Assembly (NCBI GenBank): GCA_025454125.1
Contig: JALOPA010000149.1
Span: 1-5,989 of the forward strand
Source of the DNA: Thermodesulfobacteriota bacterium
GTDB lineage: Bacteria; Desulfobacterota; DSM-4660; Desulfatiglandales; HGW-15
Direction: 5' to 3'
Length of the DNA: 5,989 nt
The stretch's first letter is position 1. Every line of letters begins with the position of its first letter. A model generated the notes under the pieces. The model ran no database searches. It was not told where the DNA came from and was given only the letters and a program-made list of their open reading frames with translations. Positions 1-5,740 of this stretch are shown in pieces. Both the position numbers and the translations under genes were made by a program.

Positions 1-1473
1 CTCTCCGTTCACCAGGATGTCCAGCTTTACCAGGTCGCTCTCCCGGTATTCGATCAGTTCGTAGTCAAAGGAGCCGTATCCCTGCGTGACCGTCTTCAGC
101 TTGTCGTAGAAATCCACGATCACTTCAGCCAGGGGCATGTCAAAAAGGATTTCCAGCCGGCCCGGGGCAGGGTAGCTGAAGCGGGAATTGACTCCCCGGC
201 GCTCCATGCAGAGCTTCATGATGGCGCCCAGGTATCGTTCGGGTGCGATGATGCTGGCCCGGATGTAGGGTTCCGCAGAGCTCGCGATGGCGATTGGGTC
301 TGGGTAGTACTGGGGGTTGTCCACGGAGATCGTGCTGCCGTCCTGCAGCGTGAACTGGTATTGGACGCTCGGCACGGTCATGATAAAGGCCTGATCGTAT
401 TCCCGTTCCAGTCGCTCCTGGACGATCTCCAGGTGAAGCAGGCCGAGAAAGCCGCAGCGAAAACCCTGACCCAGAGCCGCAGAGGAATCTTTCTGATAGA
501 CGAACGCCGCGTCGTTGAGCTTGTACTTCTCCAGGGAATCGGACAGGGAGGGGTAGTCCTCTGAGGACATGGGATAAAGGGAAGAGAACACGACCGGCTT
601 CACATCCTTGAATCCGGGGAGCGGCGCGGCTGCCGGGTTCGAGTGAAGGGTGATGGTGTCCCCGATCCGGGTGTCGCTCACGGTCTTGACCCCGGAGATG
701 ATGTAGCCCACTTCTCCTGAGGAAAGCTGCTCCCTCGGTTCCCGGGTCAGGCGGAAGATCCCCACTTCCTCCACCTTGTAGCTGGTCTGGTTGGACATGA
801 AGCGGATCACGTCCCCGGGCCGCACGGTCCCCTCGAACAGGCGACAGCTGACGATCGATCCCCGGAAGGAATCGTACCGGGCATCGAAGATCAGCGCTGC
901 AAGCGGGTTGTCGGGACTGCCTTTGGGTTCCGGGATTCGCTCGACAACCGCCTCCAGGATCTCGTCGATTCCGATCCCGTCCTTGGCGGAGCAGAGGATG
1001 GCCAGGTCCGGATCAAGCCCCAGTTCCTGATCCATTTGCTCCTTCACCCTTGCCACGTCTGCCGAGGGCAGGTCGATCTTGTTGATCACCGGGACGATGG
1101 TCAGATCGTGTTCCATGGCCTTGTACAGGTTGGAAAGCGTCTGAGCCTGCACCCCCTGGGAGGCGTCCACGAGAAGCAGAACCCCGTCGCAGGAGGCAAG
1201 AGCCCTGGACACTTCATAGGAAAAATCCACGTGGCCCGGCGTGTCGATGAGGTTGAGGGAGAAGCTCTCCCCGTTCTGCCTGACGTAGGGCAGGGTGATG
1301 GTGTGGCTTTTGATGGTGATCCCTCTTTCCCTCTCCAGATCCATGGAATCGAGGATCTGGTCCCGGAAAAGGCGGTCCTCCACAAGACCTGCGCGCTGGA
1401 TCAGGCGGTCCGCCAGAGTGGATTTGCCATGGTCGATGTGGGCGATGATGCTGAAGTTGCGGATCTTGGTCAT
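1..1473 (-). CDS. lepA: Elongation factor 4 (LepA), 3' end cut by window edge
   Basis: This is the ribosome-associated translational GTPase LepA/EF4, which acts on the 70S ribosome in the cytoplasm, where it has been linked to back-translocation and to subunit biogenesis. The 491 codons present read without interruption. The protein opens MTKIRNFSIIAHIDHGKST, with the G1 loop at residues 11-19. It continues with G2 (RGITI, 50-54), G3 (DTPGH, 77-81), G4 (NKID, 131-134) and G5 (SAK, 162-164). The beta-barrel and the EF-G-like domains III and V follow, including the motif GFRCGFLGLLHLEI. Family members are about 600 residues long, so roughly 110 residues, mostly the LepA-specific C-terminal domain, lie beyond position 1. 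ATG at 1473 is the start: an in-frame TAA lies five codons upstream and the family motif begins at once. The Shine-Dalgarno sequence is weak. A promoter is predicted at 1518-1544, so the gene diverges from the lipoprotein gene at 1673. The identification is secure. Confidence 0.97.
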   Translation of the reverse strand, partial: MTKIRNFSIIAHIDHGKSTLADRLIQRAGLVEDRLFRDQILDSMDLERERGITIKSHTITLPYVRQNGESFSLNLIDTPGHVDFSYEVSRALASCDGVLLLVDASQGVQAQTLSNLYKAMEHDLTIVPVINKIDLPSADVARVKEQMDQELGLDPDLAILCSAKDGIGIDEILEAVVERIPEPKGSPDNPLAALIFDARYDSFRGSIVSCRLFEGTVRPGDVIRFMSNQTSYKVEEVGIFRLTREPREQLSSGEVGYIISGVKTVSDTRIGDTITLHSNPAAAPLPGFKDVKPVVFSSLYPMSSEDYPSLSDSLEKYKLNDAAFVYQKDSSAALGQGFRCGFLGLLHLEIVQERLEREYDQAFIMTVPSVQYQFTLQDGSTISVDNPQYYPDPIAIASSAEPYIRASIIAPERYLGAIMKLCMERRGVNSRFSYPAPGRLEILFDMPLAEVIVDFYDKLKTVTQGYGSFDYELIEYRESDLVKLDILVNGE

Positions 1474-1517
1474 GAGTCGTGTTTCTTACTGGAGCAAGGA
1501 CAAGCTCAAAAAAGATC

Positions 1518-1544
1518 AATATAGGAGAAGAGCGGCTTTGTCAA
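1518..1544 (-). promoter_or_regulatory. Predicted sigma70-type promoter of lepA
   Basis: Read on the minus strand, TTGACA (1544-1539) matches the -35 consensus perfectly. TATATT (1523-1518) matches the -10 consensus at five of six positions. The spacer is 15 bp, shorter than the preferred 17, which is the main weakness. Transcription would start near 1511, giving a leader of about 38 nt before the lepA ATG. Prediction from sequence only. Confidence 0.5.
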
Positions 1545-1579
1545 CAACCCCCTGTCAATCCCCGTCAATCCTTGTTGAC
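1540..1579. promoter_or_regulatory. Inverted and direct repeats spanning the divergent -35 boxes
   Basis: GTCAACAA at 1540-1547 and TTGTTGAC at 1572-1579 are perfect 8-bp inverted copies. Each covers most of one of the two divergent -35 boxes. Between them, GTCAATCC occurs twice at 1554-1561 and 1564-1571, exactly 10 bp apart, or one helical turn. The core GTCAA therefore occurs four times in 40 bp, three times direct and once inverted. This is what a shared regulator site might look like, but part of the symmetry follows from two TTGAC boxes facing away from each other. No known regulator motif is recognised. Confidence 0.35.
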
Positions 1580-1604
1580 GTGAGGCCCCAATCATCGGTA
1601 TGAT
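1575..1604 (+). promoter_or_regulatory. Predicted sigma70-type promoter of the lipoprotein gene
   Basis: TTGACG (1575-1580) and TATGAT (1599-1604) each match the consensus at five of six positions and are separated by 18 bp. Transcription would start near 1611. The leader to the ATG at 1673 would be about 60 nt and would begin almost at once with the palindrome at 1615-1634. Prediction from sequence only. Confidence 0.5.
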
Positions 1605-1614
1605 TCCCCATGAA

Positions 1615-1634
1615 GCCTGCCCGGCCGGGCAGGC
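1615..1634. repeat. Perfect 20-bp GC-rich palindrome in the lipoprotein leader
   Basis: GCCTGCCCGGCCGGGCAGGC equals its own reverse complement. As RNA it would form an 8-bp, nearly all-GC stem with a 4-nt loop, starting only a few bases after the predicted transcription start. It has no T-tract, so it is not a typical intrinsic terminator on either strand. It could be a dimeric operator, a 5' mRNA-stabilising hairpin or an extragenic palindrome. The sequence does not decide between these. Confidence 0.6.
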
Positions 1635-1672
1635 CCCCCTGAAACCTGAACAAAGCATTTCGGAGCGAACGG

Positions 1673-2125
1673 ATGAAAAAGAAGGTTTGCCTGATCTTGG
1701 TGTCAGTCCTCGCCTTTCTGTGCGGGTGTTTGGGCTGCGGAGCGCCGCCTCTCCAGAGGGTTGCGGCCGATGCGGTGAAGACCTGCATCCAGGGCAAGGT
1801 CTGGATGAAGAACCCGGTCGATTCGACCCAGGTTCCCTACGGCGGCGTCATGGTGAATGCCTGGCGGCACGGCAAGGACCTGCCCCTGGCCGAGACCAAG
1901 GCGGACAGCCATGGAAACTACTGCATCGAAGTTCCTCTGGGGGACTTCCGTGTGGACATCCGTGTCTGGGGCATGGAGCGCATGGAAGGAAAGAGCTACA
2001 TCTGCGATGGATCTGCGCAGAATATCGACCTGGGGAAGGGCCCGAAGAAGTGCGGGGAGGACTGCTTCAAGGCGGACATCGTGACCCAGTGTCACGAAAG
2101 AACGGATCAGCGCATCGGCGGGTGA
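1673..2125 (+). CDS. Cysteine-rich lipoprotein with transthyretin-like domain, function unknown
   Basis: The 150-residue product starts MKKK, followed by a hydrophobic stretch (residues 5-16) and the lipobox LCGC, so lipidation is expected at C19; C22 is a second candidate. It is probably anchored on the periplasmic or outer side of a membrane. Residues 38-100 look like a carboxypeptidase-regulatory or transthyretin-like beta-sandwich: IQGKVW, a stretch on bridging variable content, then ADSHGNYCIEVPLG followed by RVDIRVWG. Such folds often mediate adhesion or scaffolding. Six cysteines lie in the mature part (38, 84, 111, 127, 131, 140), including a C-x3-C pair, and could form disulfides or bind a metal. 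The start is supported by GGAG at 1662-1665, 7 nt before the ATG, and a promoter is predicted upstream. A terminator-like hairpin follows at 2206. The lipoprotein call is firm, the fold is tentative and no function can be assigned. Confidence 0.85.
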   Translation: MKKKVCLILVSVLAFLCGCLGCGAPPLQRVAADAVKTCIQGKVWMKNPVDSTQVPYGGVMVNAWRHGKDLPLAETKADSHGNYCIEVPLGDFRVDIRVWGMERMEGKSYICDGSAQNIDLGKGPKKCGEDCFKADIVTQCHERTDQRIGG

Positions 2126-2155
2126 CCGGTTCTGCTGTCCGGGTGCTGAAGAGAA

Positions 2156-2185
2156 CTTGTCACTCGGTGCTCGTCTCTTGTCACT
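2156..2185 (+). repeat. Direct repeat CTTGTCACT, 21 bp apart, upstream of the amylase gene
   Basis: CTTGTCACT occurs at 2156-2164 and again at 2177-2185. The 21-bp spacing is two helical turns, so both copies would face the same side of the DNA. Both lie between the lipoprotein stop and the amylase start. They may be a regulator binding site, but two 9-mers could also be chance. No convincing -10 box follows either TTGTCA at a normal distance. Confidence 0.3.
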
Positions 2186-2205
2186 TTTCCTCAGCGATCA
2201 GGACG

Positions 2206-2225
2206 ACGCCGTATTTCGGCGTTTT
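2206..2225 (+). terminator. Putative rho-independent terminator after the lipoprotein gene
   Basis: ACGCCG (2206-2211) pairs perfectly with CGGCGT (2217-2222) across the 5-nt loop TATTT, and the stem runs into TTTT (2222-2225). The T-tract is short, so termination may be partial. It lies about 80 nt after the lipoprotein stop and 25-31 nt before the amylase start. It would separate the two genes, or act as an attenuator if the amylase is transcribed from upstream. Confidence 0.5.
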
Positions 2226-2256
2226 GCAGAAACCTGTTGGGGAGTTGGGGGTGCCC

Positions 2257-3741
2257 ATGGGAACGTGGCCCAAGAATCCGGTGATCTATGAGATCAACGC
2301 CTGGGTTTGGCTTCATGCCTTGAAGCACCGGCTCCACCGGGGGGTCAGCCTGGGGTCGGTCCCGGCCGAGGAGTGGGACGCGATCGCCGCCACGGAAGCG
2401 GATGCGGTGTGGCTCATGGGCGTGTGGGAAAGGAGCCCGATCGGGACCCGCATCGCGCGGACCCTCCCTGTTCTCCAGGCGGAATACCGCAAAGCGCTGC
2501 CCGACTGCGCTCCGGAGGACGTGGTGGGGTCCCCCTACTGCGTGCACCGCTACGCGGTGGATGAGCAGCTGGGAGGGCCGCAAGGCCTGGCCGAGGCGCG
2601 CGCCGAGCTCGCGAGCCGGGGCCTGCGGCTGATCCTTGACTTTGTGCCCAACCACGTGGCGACCGACCACCCTTGGGTCTACGAGTTCCCCAAGTATTTC
2701 ATTCAGGGGAGCGGGGAAGATCTCGTGGGAGTGCCCAATGACTTCTTCGTGGCGGACGGAAAGATCATGGCCTGCGGCCGGGACCCCTACTTCCCGCCCT
2801 GGACGGACACGGCTCAGGTCAACGCGTTTCACCCGGGACTTCGCCGGGCGGTCATCGAGACGCTCTGCGCTGTGGCCGAACAGTGCGACGGCATCCGGTG
2901 CGACATGGCCATGCTGGTGATCAATTCGATTTTTGAGAAAACCTGGGGCCACCGCGCCGGGCCCCGGCCGGAGTCCGAATACTGGAGGGAAGTGATCGGG
3001 GCGGTGAGGGAACAGCACCCGGACTTCCTGTTCGTGGCCGAAGCCTACTGGGATCTGGAGTGGGAGCTGCAGCAGCAGGGGTTTGACTACTGCTACGACA
3101 AACGGCTCTACGATCGCCTGCGGTACGACAGCGCGGAGAACATCCGGCTTCATCTGTCGGCGGACTTGAGCTACCAGAACCAGCTGCTCCGGTTTGTTGA
3201 AAACCACGATGAGCCGAGGGCTGCCGCCGCCTTTTCGCCGGCGAAGTCCCGCGCCGCTGCGGCGGTCGTTGCGACAACGCCGGGAGCCAAGCTTTTCCAT
3301 CAGGGCCAGTTTGAAGGCCGGAGGATCAGGCTGCCCGTGCAGCTCAGGCGGCTGCCGGAAGAGGCGGTCGATGAGGATCTTCAGGACTTTTACAAAGGCC
3401 TGCTCAAGATCATTCGCACGCCGGTCTTCAGGGAGGGGGAGTGGAGCCTTTGCGAAAGAAGCGGCTGGCCGGACAACGCGACCAGCGCCAACCTGCTGGC
3501 CTGGTGCTGGCGCAAGAGCGAGCAAAGGGTCCTGGTGGTGATCAACCTGTCTCACACGAGAAGCCAGGGCCGGATTCACATCCCCTGGACCGATCTGAAG
3601 GGCAGGACGTGTCTCCTCGTGGACGTGATGAACGGAGAGCGTTACGAGCGGCACGGTGACGAAATGCTCGACCAGGGTTTGTACGTCGACCTGGAGGCGT
3701 GGCAGTTCCACTTTTTCCGATGGGAAGGGACCGTCCTCTGA
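2257..3741 (+). CDS. GH13 alpha-amylase-family protein, cytoplasmic
   Basis: The 494-residue product is a (beta/alpha)8-barrel glycoside hydrolase of the alpha-amylase family, expected to hydrolyse or transfer alpha-glucans. All four GH13 conserved regions are present. Region I is DFVPNH (128-133). Region II is GIRCD (212-216), with D216 the nucleophile. Region III is FVAEAYWD, with E262 the acid/base. Region IV is ENHDEPR, with D318 the transition-state stabiliser. The opening PKNPVIYEIN is the first barrel strand, and the last 120 or so residues look like a C-terminal beta-sandwich. There is no signal peptide, so it should act in the cytoplasm on stored glycogen, maltodextrin or a trehalose-type substrate; the exact specificity cannot be read. 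GTG at 2251 is an alternative start: GGGGAG at 2239-2244 is 6 nt from it but 12 nt from the ATG. The frame stays open further upstream, but that stretch is not amylase-like. No other sugar gene is adjacent. Confidence 0.93.
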   Translation: MGTWPKNPVIYEINAWVWLHALKHRLHRGVSLGSVPAEEWDAIAATEADAVWLMGVWERSPIGTRIARTLPVLQAEYRKALPDCAPEDVVGSPYCVHRYAVDEQLGGPQGLAEARAELASRGLRLILDFVPNHVATDHPWVYEFPKYFIQGSGEDLVGVPNDFFVADGKIMACGRDPYFPPWTDTAQVNAFHPGLRRAVIETLCAVAEQCDGIRCDMAMLVINSIFEKTWGHRAGPRPESEYWREVIGAVREQHPDFLFVAEAYWDLEWELQQQGFDYCYDKRLYDRLRYDSAENIRLHLSADLSYQNQLLRFVENHDEPRAAAAFSPAKSRAAAAVVATTPGAKLFHQGQFEGRRIRLPVQLRRLPEEAVDEDLQDFYKGLLKIIRTPVFREGEWSLCERSGWPDNATSANLLAWCWRKSEQRVLVVINLSHTRSQGRIHIPWTDLKGRTCLLVDVMNGERYERHGDEMLDQGLYVDLEAWQFHFFRWEGTVL

Positions 3742-3792
3742 TCCTTGCAAAGCGTGTTGCGGTGCTTATGTTCGTTTATCAGGAGTTGTGCG

Positions 3793-3960
3793 ATGCTCAA
3801 AAGGATAATGCTCACGTTGATCTTGTTCGGGTTGTTTCTGATGTCGAGTTGTGCCAACGGGTCCTACACCTCCTCGTCATCAGATTCTCATCCGAATTTT
3901 CCGTACACCTACAAAGAGATGTGCGGCTATGGCGCCGTGTATTGCGGGCCCGGGCCTTAG
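3793..3960 (+). CDS. Small 55-residue lipoprotein, function unknown
   Basis: The product begins MLKRIML, followed by a hydrophobic run to residue 17 and the lipobox MSSC, so lipidation at C20 is expected. The mature part is only 36 residues: a serine-rich linker (SYTSSSSDS), an aromatic, proline-containing stretch (PNFPYTYKEM) and a C-terminal tail CGYGAVYCGPGP with two cysteines. The start is well supported by AGGAG at 3781-3785, 7 nt before the ATG. It lies 51 bp after the amylase stop and 31 bp before the start of the repeat protein. It could be co-transcribed with either. A weak promoter (TTGCAA at 3745, TATGTT at 3767) is possible. No family is recognised. Its small size with a full lipoprotein signal resembles the entericidin-like or outer-membrane spacer type of mini-lipoprotein, but that is only a comparison of layout. 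Confidence 0.72.
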   Translation: MLKRIMLTLILFGLFLMSSCANGSYTSSSSDSHPNFPYTYKEMCGYGAVYCGPGP

Positions 3961-3991
3961 AAAACGGAGGAGGGTTCGCCCCATCAAGACT

Positions 3992-4486
3992 ATGATCTCA
4001 AAATCCTTGTCGAAAATGAGCTCAAGAAGAGCCACAAGCTTGTTCACCCGGGTGGCGATGCTGGCGGTGATCTGCACGGCTTTTGTCCAGGTGGTGGGCT
4101 CTTACGCTCACGCCCAGCAGCCCCAACCCCAGGGCAATGTCCTGAATGCTTTTGGTGCGCCGGTCGGCGCGGTGGATAAAAGAGGAGTCGTGAGCACTGC
4201 CCACGGGAGCAGGCTGGGCAGTGTAGATGCCGACGGCAACGTCTACAATGTGAGCGGCATTTTCATCGGAAGGGTGTATCCGAATGGGGACATCTTCAAC
4301 CAGGCCGGCGACTTTCTCGGTTATGTGGCTGAGGACGGGAATGTTTACAATGTGAGCGATTTTAAACTCGGGTCTGTTCGGGCAGGAGGAAATGTTTTCC
4401 TTGCCGGCGGAGCGGCCCGGATCATTTTCTTCAGGTCTTCAAGAGGCGGCCCAATCAGGCCAGTGCCGCTCCCCCGGCCGAGGTAG
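3992..4486 (+). CDS. Secreted 17-residue-repeat protein, five-fold beta-flower-like
   Basis: The 164-residue product has a long n-region and a hydrophobic segment (about residues 21-35), and would be cut by signal peptidase I after AHA (39-41), leaving QQPQPQ at the mature end. Residues 48-149 are six tandem units of exactly 17 residues. Their pattern is G-[ND]-[VI]-x-N-x-x-G-x-x-[IVL]-G-x-V-x-x-x, as in GNVYNVSGIFIGRVYPN. The last unit ends in ARIIFF and is followed by a basic, proline-rich tail (GGPIRPVPLPRPR). From memory, this spacing and the phenylalanine-containing end match small exported proteins called 'five-fold beta-flower'; their role is unknown. ATG at 4016 (residue 9) is an alternative start and gives a more typical signal peptide. 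GGAGGAGG at 3966-3973 is 18 nt before ATG 3992, too far for normal use, so the start is uncertain. The gene converges on the MetE-like gene, with 9 bp between their stop codons. Confidence 0.8.
   Translation: MISKSLSKMSSRRATSLFTRVAMLAVICTAFVQVVGSYAHAQQPQPQGNVLNAFGAPVGAVDKRGVVSTAHGSRLGSVDADGNVYNVSGIFIGRVYPNGDIFNQAGDFLGYVAEDGNVYNVSDFKLGSVRAGGNVFLAGGAARIIFFRSSRGGPIRPVPLPRPR
4133..4438 (+). repeat. Six tandem 51-bp coding repeats
   Basis: The units start at 4133, 4184, 4235, 4286, 4337 and 4388, each 51 bp with no insertion or deletion. DNA identity is mostly low, so the repeats are old and held by selection on the protein. The exception is units 3 and 5, where the codons for GNVYNVS (4235-4255 and 4337-4357) differ at 3 of 21 bases, all silent. 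That hints at a more recent two-unit duplication or at gene conversion. Confidence 0.85.
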
Positions 4487-4495
4487 CCCGAGTCG

Positions 4496-5551
4496 TCACC
4501 CCTCCTGAACCCATCTCTCCGAAAGCGCACGAAGAAGAGCAAAGACCTGATCCGCGGCAGCCGGTTCCAGGGTCCCGGTACCGCATGCGGGCGTGAGCAG
4601 CGACTGCCTGGCCACCCGGCCGGGATCGAGACCCAGATCATGAAGTTTGTTCAGACCCTCTTGGAGGCGGGTGGACAAGTCCTCGACGGTTTCCCTGCCG
4701 GTGAACCCGAAGGTAGGCACGATGCCCCAGGCAACGGTTCCGCCGGATTCGACAAATCGCCGGAGCTCACCGGGATACAGGAAAAAATAGTCCAGATAGG
4801 AAAAGGCGTCAAAGCTGAGAATGTCCGGCCCGGTGTCGACGATCATGGACCAGTCCGTGTTGCCGCAGCAGTGGATGCCGATGATCGCCTCGGACCTCTC
4901 CCTGACGTAATCCACCACCTCCTTGATCAGAGCCACCACCTCGTGGCGTTGGATCGGCGTGAAGGCTGACCCGTAGCCGGCCAGGTAAGGCTCGTCCAAA
5001 AACAGGATCGGCCGCTTGCCCGACCGGCCCAGTTCCCTGACCTGCCACAGGGCGCGGATGGCCAGCGCCTTGACAAAGGCTTCGGCCAGCTCCGGATAGA
5101 AGAAGAGGTTCCTCCCCTCGCGGTCTTTGATCGCCGCGCCAAAGGTGACCGGTCCGACCGTGTGCCCTTTGACGAAGGGACCGACCTTCCCGGGCGCGCG
5201 CTCGATAAGGCCGAGCATCTCATGCAAGCCGGGGGCGTAGTCTTTGCTGAGGGCAAAGTGCCCCACGTCCTCGGCGAGGAACCGATCATAAAAGGCGAGG
5301 AGGTCCTTTTCCGCATCCCCATGCACGGTGAGAAGCACTTTGCGGTCCTCGGTCACTTGAAGAAGGGGGAGACCCTCTGTGAACTGGACCACCATGTCTT
5401 CAAAACGGCTGCGCTTCACACACTGAGGCCAGAAGGGGATGTGGGGGCACAGGTCGAGAATGCGCCGGCATGTGTCGCGCACATCCAGATAGGGCACGCT
5501 GCCTATGCCGGTGGGTGAGAAGTTGAAGCCCGATTCCATGCGATGGTTCAT
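4496..5551 (-). CDS. MetE/UroD-like barrel protein with putative zinc site
   Basis: The product (351 residues from this ATG) resembles the catalytic half of cobalamin-independent methionine synthase (MetE) and the related UroD/MtaA-type methyltransferases. These are TIM barrels that move methyl groups to a thiol activated by zinc. Visible landmarks are TGIGS near the N-terminus (14-18), FWPQ (40-43), KGHTVGPVTFG (from 129), LDEP (185-188), IHCCGN with H227 and C229, and TPACGTG with C323. H227, C229 and C323 have the spacing expected of the His-Cys-Cys zinc ligands of this superfamily. There is no N-terminal MetE folate-binding half and no cobalamin domain, so both methyl donor and acceptor are unknown. 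A GTG at 5608 would add 19 residues with an AAGGA 9 nt upstream. That extension is encoded by a hairpin and a REP-like repeat and is not family-like, so ATG 5551 is preferred, although its GAGAGG is 12 nt away. The protein has no signal peptide and should be cytoplasmic. Confidence 0.8.
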   Translation of the reverse strand: MNHRMESGFNFSPTGIGSVPYLDVRDTCRRILDLCPHIPFWPQCVKRSRFEDMVVQFTEGLPLLQVTEDRKVLLTVHGDAEKDLLAFYDRFLAEDVGHFALSKDYAPGLHEMLGLIERAPGKVGPFVKGHTVGPVTFGAAIKDREGRNLFFYPELAEAFVKALAIRALWQVRELGRSGKRPILFLDEPYLAGYGSAFTPIQRHEVVALIKEVVDYVRERSEAIIGIHCCGNTDWSMIVDTGPDILSFDAFSYLDYFFLYPGELRRFVESGGTVAWGIVPTFGFTGRETVEDLSTRLQEGLNKLHDLGLDPGRVARQSLLTPACGTGTLEPAAADQVFALLRALSERWVQEG

Positions 5552-5580
5552 CTCTGCAAAACGCCTCTCAGCGGGCGGAC

Positions 5581-5602
5581 CGGCGGCGAGGAGATGCCGC
5601 CG
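5581..5602. repeat. GC-rich hairpin beside the MetE-like start
   Basis: CGGCGGC (5581-5587) pairs perfectly with GCCGCCG (5596-5602) around an 8-nt loop. It lies between the ATG at 5551 and the REP-like unit at 5612. If translation began at GTG 5608 it would encode residues 3-10, an odd place for a strong hairpin. It fits better as part of the non-coding leader. Confidence 0.5.
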
Positions 5603-5611
5603 CTTCACCGG

Positions 5612-5641
5612 CGCTCGTCCTTCGATACCTCAGCACGAACG
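5612..5641 (-). repeat. REP-like palindromic unit, copy 1
   Basis: Read on the minus strand, the arms GTTCGTGCT and AGGACGAGC, plus one outer C-G pair, flank the core GAGGTATCGA. Eight of the nine arm positions pair, one as G-T. The unit shares the core exactly with the copy at 5672-5701, which lies in the opposite orientation 30 bp away. It ends 3 bp before the possible GTG start at 5608, and the AAGGA of that start lies inside it. Confidence 0.65.
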
Positions 5642-5671
5642 ATCGTTCTGCTTTCCAGGTCAATGGTTTTG

Positions 5672-5701
5672 CGTTCATGGTGAGGTATCGAACCCTGAAC
5701 G
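5672..5701 (+). repeat. REP-like palindromic unit, copy 2
   Basis: The arms GTTCATGGT and ACCCTGAAC, plus an outer C-G pair, flank the same core GAGGTATCGA. Eight of nine arm positions pair. Compared with copy 1, arm positions 5 and 8 change on both sides (A-T against G-C, G-C against C-G), so pairing is kept. Together the two copies give a perfect 12-bp inverted repeat, TTCGATACCTCA at 5621-5632 and its complement at 5681-5692. This is the layout of a paired REP (BIME-like) element lying between two minus-strand genes. Confidence 0.65.
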
Positions 5702-5740
5702 ATGGGAATGCACGGTGTCGTGTGGAAGACGATTCTTGTT

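Noticed and set aside
1036..1524. 162-codon plus-strand frame opposite lepA
   Set aside because: It is antisense to the highly conserved GTPase domain of LepA and has no motif of its own.
1600..2256. In-frame open extension upstream of the amylase that overlaps the lipoprotein gene in another frame
   Set aside because: Its translation has no amylase-like content, and the overlapped lipoprotein has its own start, ribosome binding site and signal peptide. The openness follows from high GC content.
2191..3750. 519-codon open frame antisense to the amylase
   Set aside because: It mirrors a gene with intact catalytic motifs. Its product is rich in Pro, Arg, His and Val with no recognisable motif, as expected of a GC-rich antisense shadow.
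3947..3956. GGCCCGGGCC palindrome at the end of the mini-lipoprotein gene
   Set aside because: It encodes the Gly-Pro-rich tail and has no T-tract, so it is explained by codon composition.
4133..4438. Tandem 51-bp periodicity as a possible CRISPR array or minisatellite
   Set aside because: The units are in frame and conserved at the protein level while diverged in DNA, with no identical repeats or unique spacers.
5635..5663. TTGACC (5663-5658) on the minus strand as a -35 box for the MetE-like gene
   Set aside because: No -10-like hexamer lies 16-18 bp downstream; the sequence there is the arm of the REP-like unit.
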